Assembly (NCBI RefSeq): GCF_004136315.1
Contig: NZ_CP029562.1
Coordinates: 2,108,001-2,172,000, forward strand
Length of the DNA: 64,000 bases
Direction: 5' to 3'
DNA from: Mesorhizobium sp. Pch-S
Lineage (GTDB): Bacteria; Pseudomonadota; Alphaproteobacteria; Rhizobiales; Rhizobiaceae
Part shown: piece after piece, positions 63,071 to 64,000 of the stretch
How the letters are laid out: every line of letters starts with the position of its first letter
Position numbering within the stretch: the first letter of the stretch is position 1
Translations under genes and position numbers: made by a program
Notes under the pieces: generated by a model
What the model saw: the letters and a program-made list of their open reading frames with translations, nothing else
Database searches by the model: none
Told to the model about the DNA's origin: nothing

Positions 63071-64000
63071 ATGACCACACTCTCCGCCGAGCGTCAGATC
63101 GAACATCTGATGACGCTGCATCCGAAAGGCTTCGACCTTTCGCTCGACCGTGTCAGCCGCCTGCTGGAGCGGCTGGGCAATCCGCAGGACAAGCTGCCGC
63201 CGGTGATCCACATCGCCGGCACCAATGGCAAGGGCTCCTGCGCGGCCTTCTCGCGCGCGCTGCTCGAAGCGGCCGGCTACCGCGTGCACGTGCACACCTC
63301 GCCCCATCTGGTGAACTGGCATGAACGCTACCGGCTTGGCGCCGAAGGCGGCGGCAGGCTGGTCGAGGACAAGGTCTTCGCCGATGCCATTGCCCGCGTG
63401 GCGGAAGCCAATGCGGGCGAGACCATCACCGTCTTCGAGATCCTGACCGCCGTCGGCTTCCTGCTGTTTGCCGAGCATCCGGCGGATGCCGCCATCATGG
63501 AAGTCGGCCTCGGCGGGCGGTTCGACGCCACCAATGTCATCAAGCGGCCTGCGGTGTCGGTGATCATGCCGGTTTCGCTCGACCACGAGGCCTATCTCGG
63601 CGATCGCGTCGAGCTGATCGCGGCGGAAAAGGCCGGCATCATCAAGCGCGGCTGCCCGGTTGTGGTCGGCGCGCAGGAATTCGAAGCTGCACAATTGGTT
63701 TTGATCGAAACCGCCGAGCGGCTGCGCGCACCGCTCTCTGTCTATGGCCAGGACTTCCTCGCCTTTGGGGAGAACGGCCGCATGGTCTATCAGGACGGCG
63801 ACGGGCTGATGGATCTTTCGCCGCCGCGCCTGCCCGGCCGCCACCAGTTCGCCAACGCCGCGGCCGCGATTGCCGCGATCAAGGCGGCCGGCTTCGAGAT
63901 CGGCGAACGCGATGCCGACCAGGCGATGACCAGTGTATCCTGGCCGGGCCGTATGCAGCGGCTGACGCAGGGACGGCTGGTCGACCTGGCGCCGCGCGGC
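63071..64000 (+). CDS. folC: Folylpolyglutamate synthase/dihydrofolate synthase (3' end outside window)
   Basis: 310 codons visible without a stop, start ATG 63071 (MTTLSAERQIEHLMTLHPKG). The ATP-binding loop HIAGTNGKGSCAAF, the HTSPHLVNWHERYR segment, the metal site EVGLGGRFDATNV and the SLDHEAYLG motif identify FolC. Mur-ligase fold, cytoplasmic; adds glutamate to folates. The end lies beyond position 64000, in the C-terminal domain. Confidence 0.95.
   Translation, partial: MTTLSAERQIEHLMTLHPKGFDLSLDRVSRLLERLGNPQDKLPPVIHIAGTNGKGSCAAFSRALLEAAGYRVHVHTSPHLVNWHERYRLGAEGGGRLVEDKVFADAIARVAEANAGETITVFEILTAVGFLLFAEHPADAAIMEVGLGGRFDATNVIKRPAVSVIMPVSLDHEAYLGDRVELIAAEKAGIIKRGCPVVVGAQEFEAAQLVLIETAERLRAPLSVYGQDFLAFGENGRMVYQDGDGLMDLSPPRLPGRHQFANAAAAIAAIKAAGFEIGERDADQAMTSVSWPGRMQRLTQGRLVDLAPRG

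Overview
The window is GC-rich chromosomal DNA from an alphaproteobacterium of the order Rhizobiales. Protein sequences and dispersed palindromic intergenic repeats fit Mesorhizobium or a close Phyllobacteriaceae relative; this placement is an inference from family resemblance, not a database result. I see no tRNA, rRNA, CRISPR array, transposase, integrase or phage gene. Genes are densely packed on both strands and often overlap by 1 to 8 bases.

Layout. 1-4414: branched-chain-amino-acid type ABC transporter, substrate-binding protein then livH-M-G-F (minus; livF is cut by the window edge). 4529-7292: an unassigned polytopic membrane protein and pncB (NAD salvage). 7569-13988: LysR regulator divergent from an agmatinase-family ureohydrolase and a four-gene polyamine-type ABC transporter. 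14002-17067: NAD-dependent epimerase with its TetR regulator, and a MATE efflux pump. 17433-24134: a periplasmic penicillin/acyl-homoserine-lactone acylase, a LuxR-type regulator, a frameshifted nitrilase-family gene, a small secreted protein and an APC permease. 24381-29612: an orphan AapJ-like amino-acid binding protein, a three-domain kinase/M23/aminotransferase fusion and a divergent Lrp regulator, which together look like a hydroxylysine or phospho-amine catabolic locus. 29828-38907: oxidoreductases, YceI plus cytochrome b561, LysR plus aldo/keto reductase, a nucleotidyltransferase-like protein, a Tim44-domain protein and another aldo/keto reductase.

39073-46328 is a translation block on the minus strand: infC (with an AUU start codon), two tandem isoprenylcysteine-methyltransferase-like membrane proteins, rpmI-rplT, then pheS, an ASCH-domain gene and pheT in an overlapping chain. 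46632-50021 holds a serine hydrolase overlapping a benE-type transporter, a DUF2852-like protein and an M48/YgjP-like metallopeptidase. 50052-57742 is accessory: LysR, an APH-family kinase plus GNAT acetyltransferase, an EthD-like protein, a frameshifted class C beta-lactamase, an intact class A beta-lactamase, a divergent AmpR-like LysR, and an SDR/MarR pair. 57761-64000 is the tryptophan/fatty acid/folate block trpF, (antisense dihydrofolate-reductase-like gene), trpB, an 81-residue ORF, trpA, accD, folC (cut by the window edge).

The most interesting points are: the infC AUU start; a three-hairpin dispersed repeat with base-pair covariation between its two copies; the kinase/M23/aminotransferase fusion beside an orphan binding protein; extra genes translationally coupled inside pheS-pheT and trpB-trpA; two otherwise well-preserved enzyme genes (nitrilase family, class C beta-lactamase) that each carry an apparent one-base deletion; and several palindromic operators beside regulators. 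No single system here is clearly undescribed; most novelty lies in gene arrangement and repeats.
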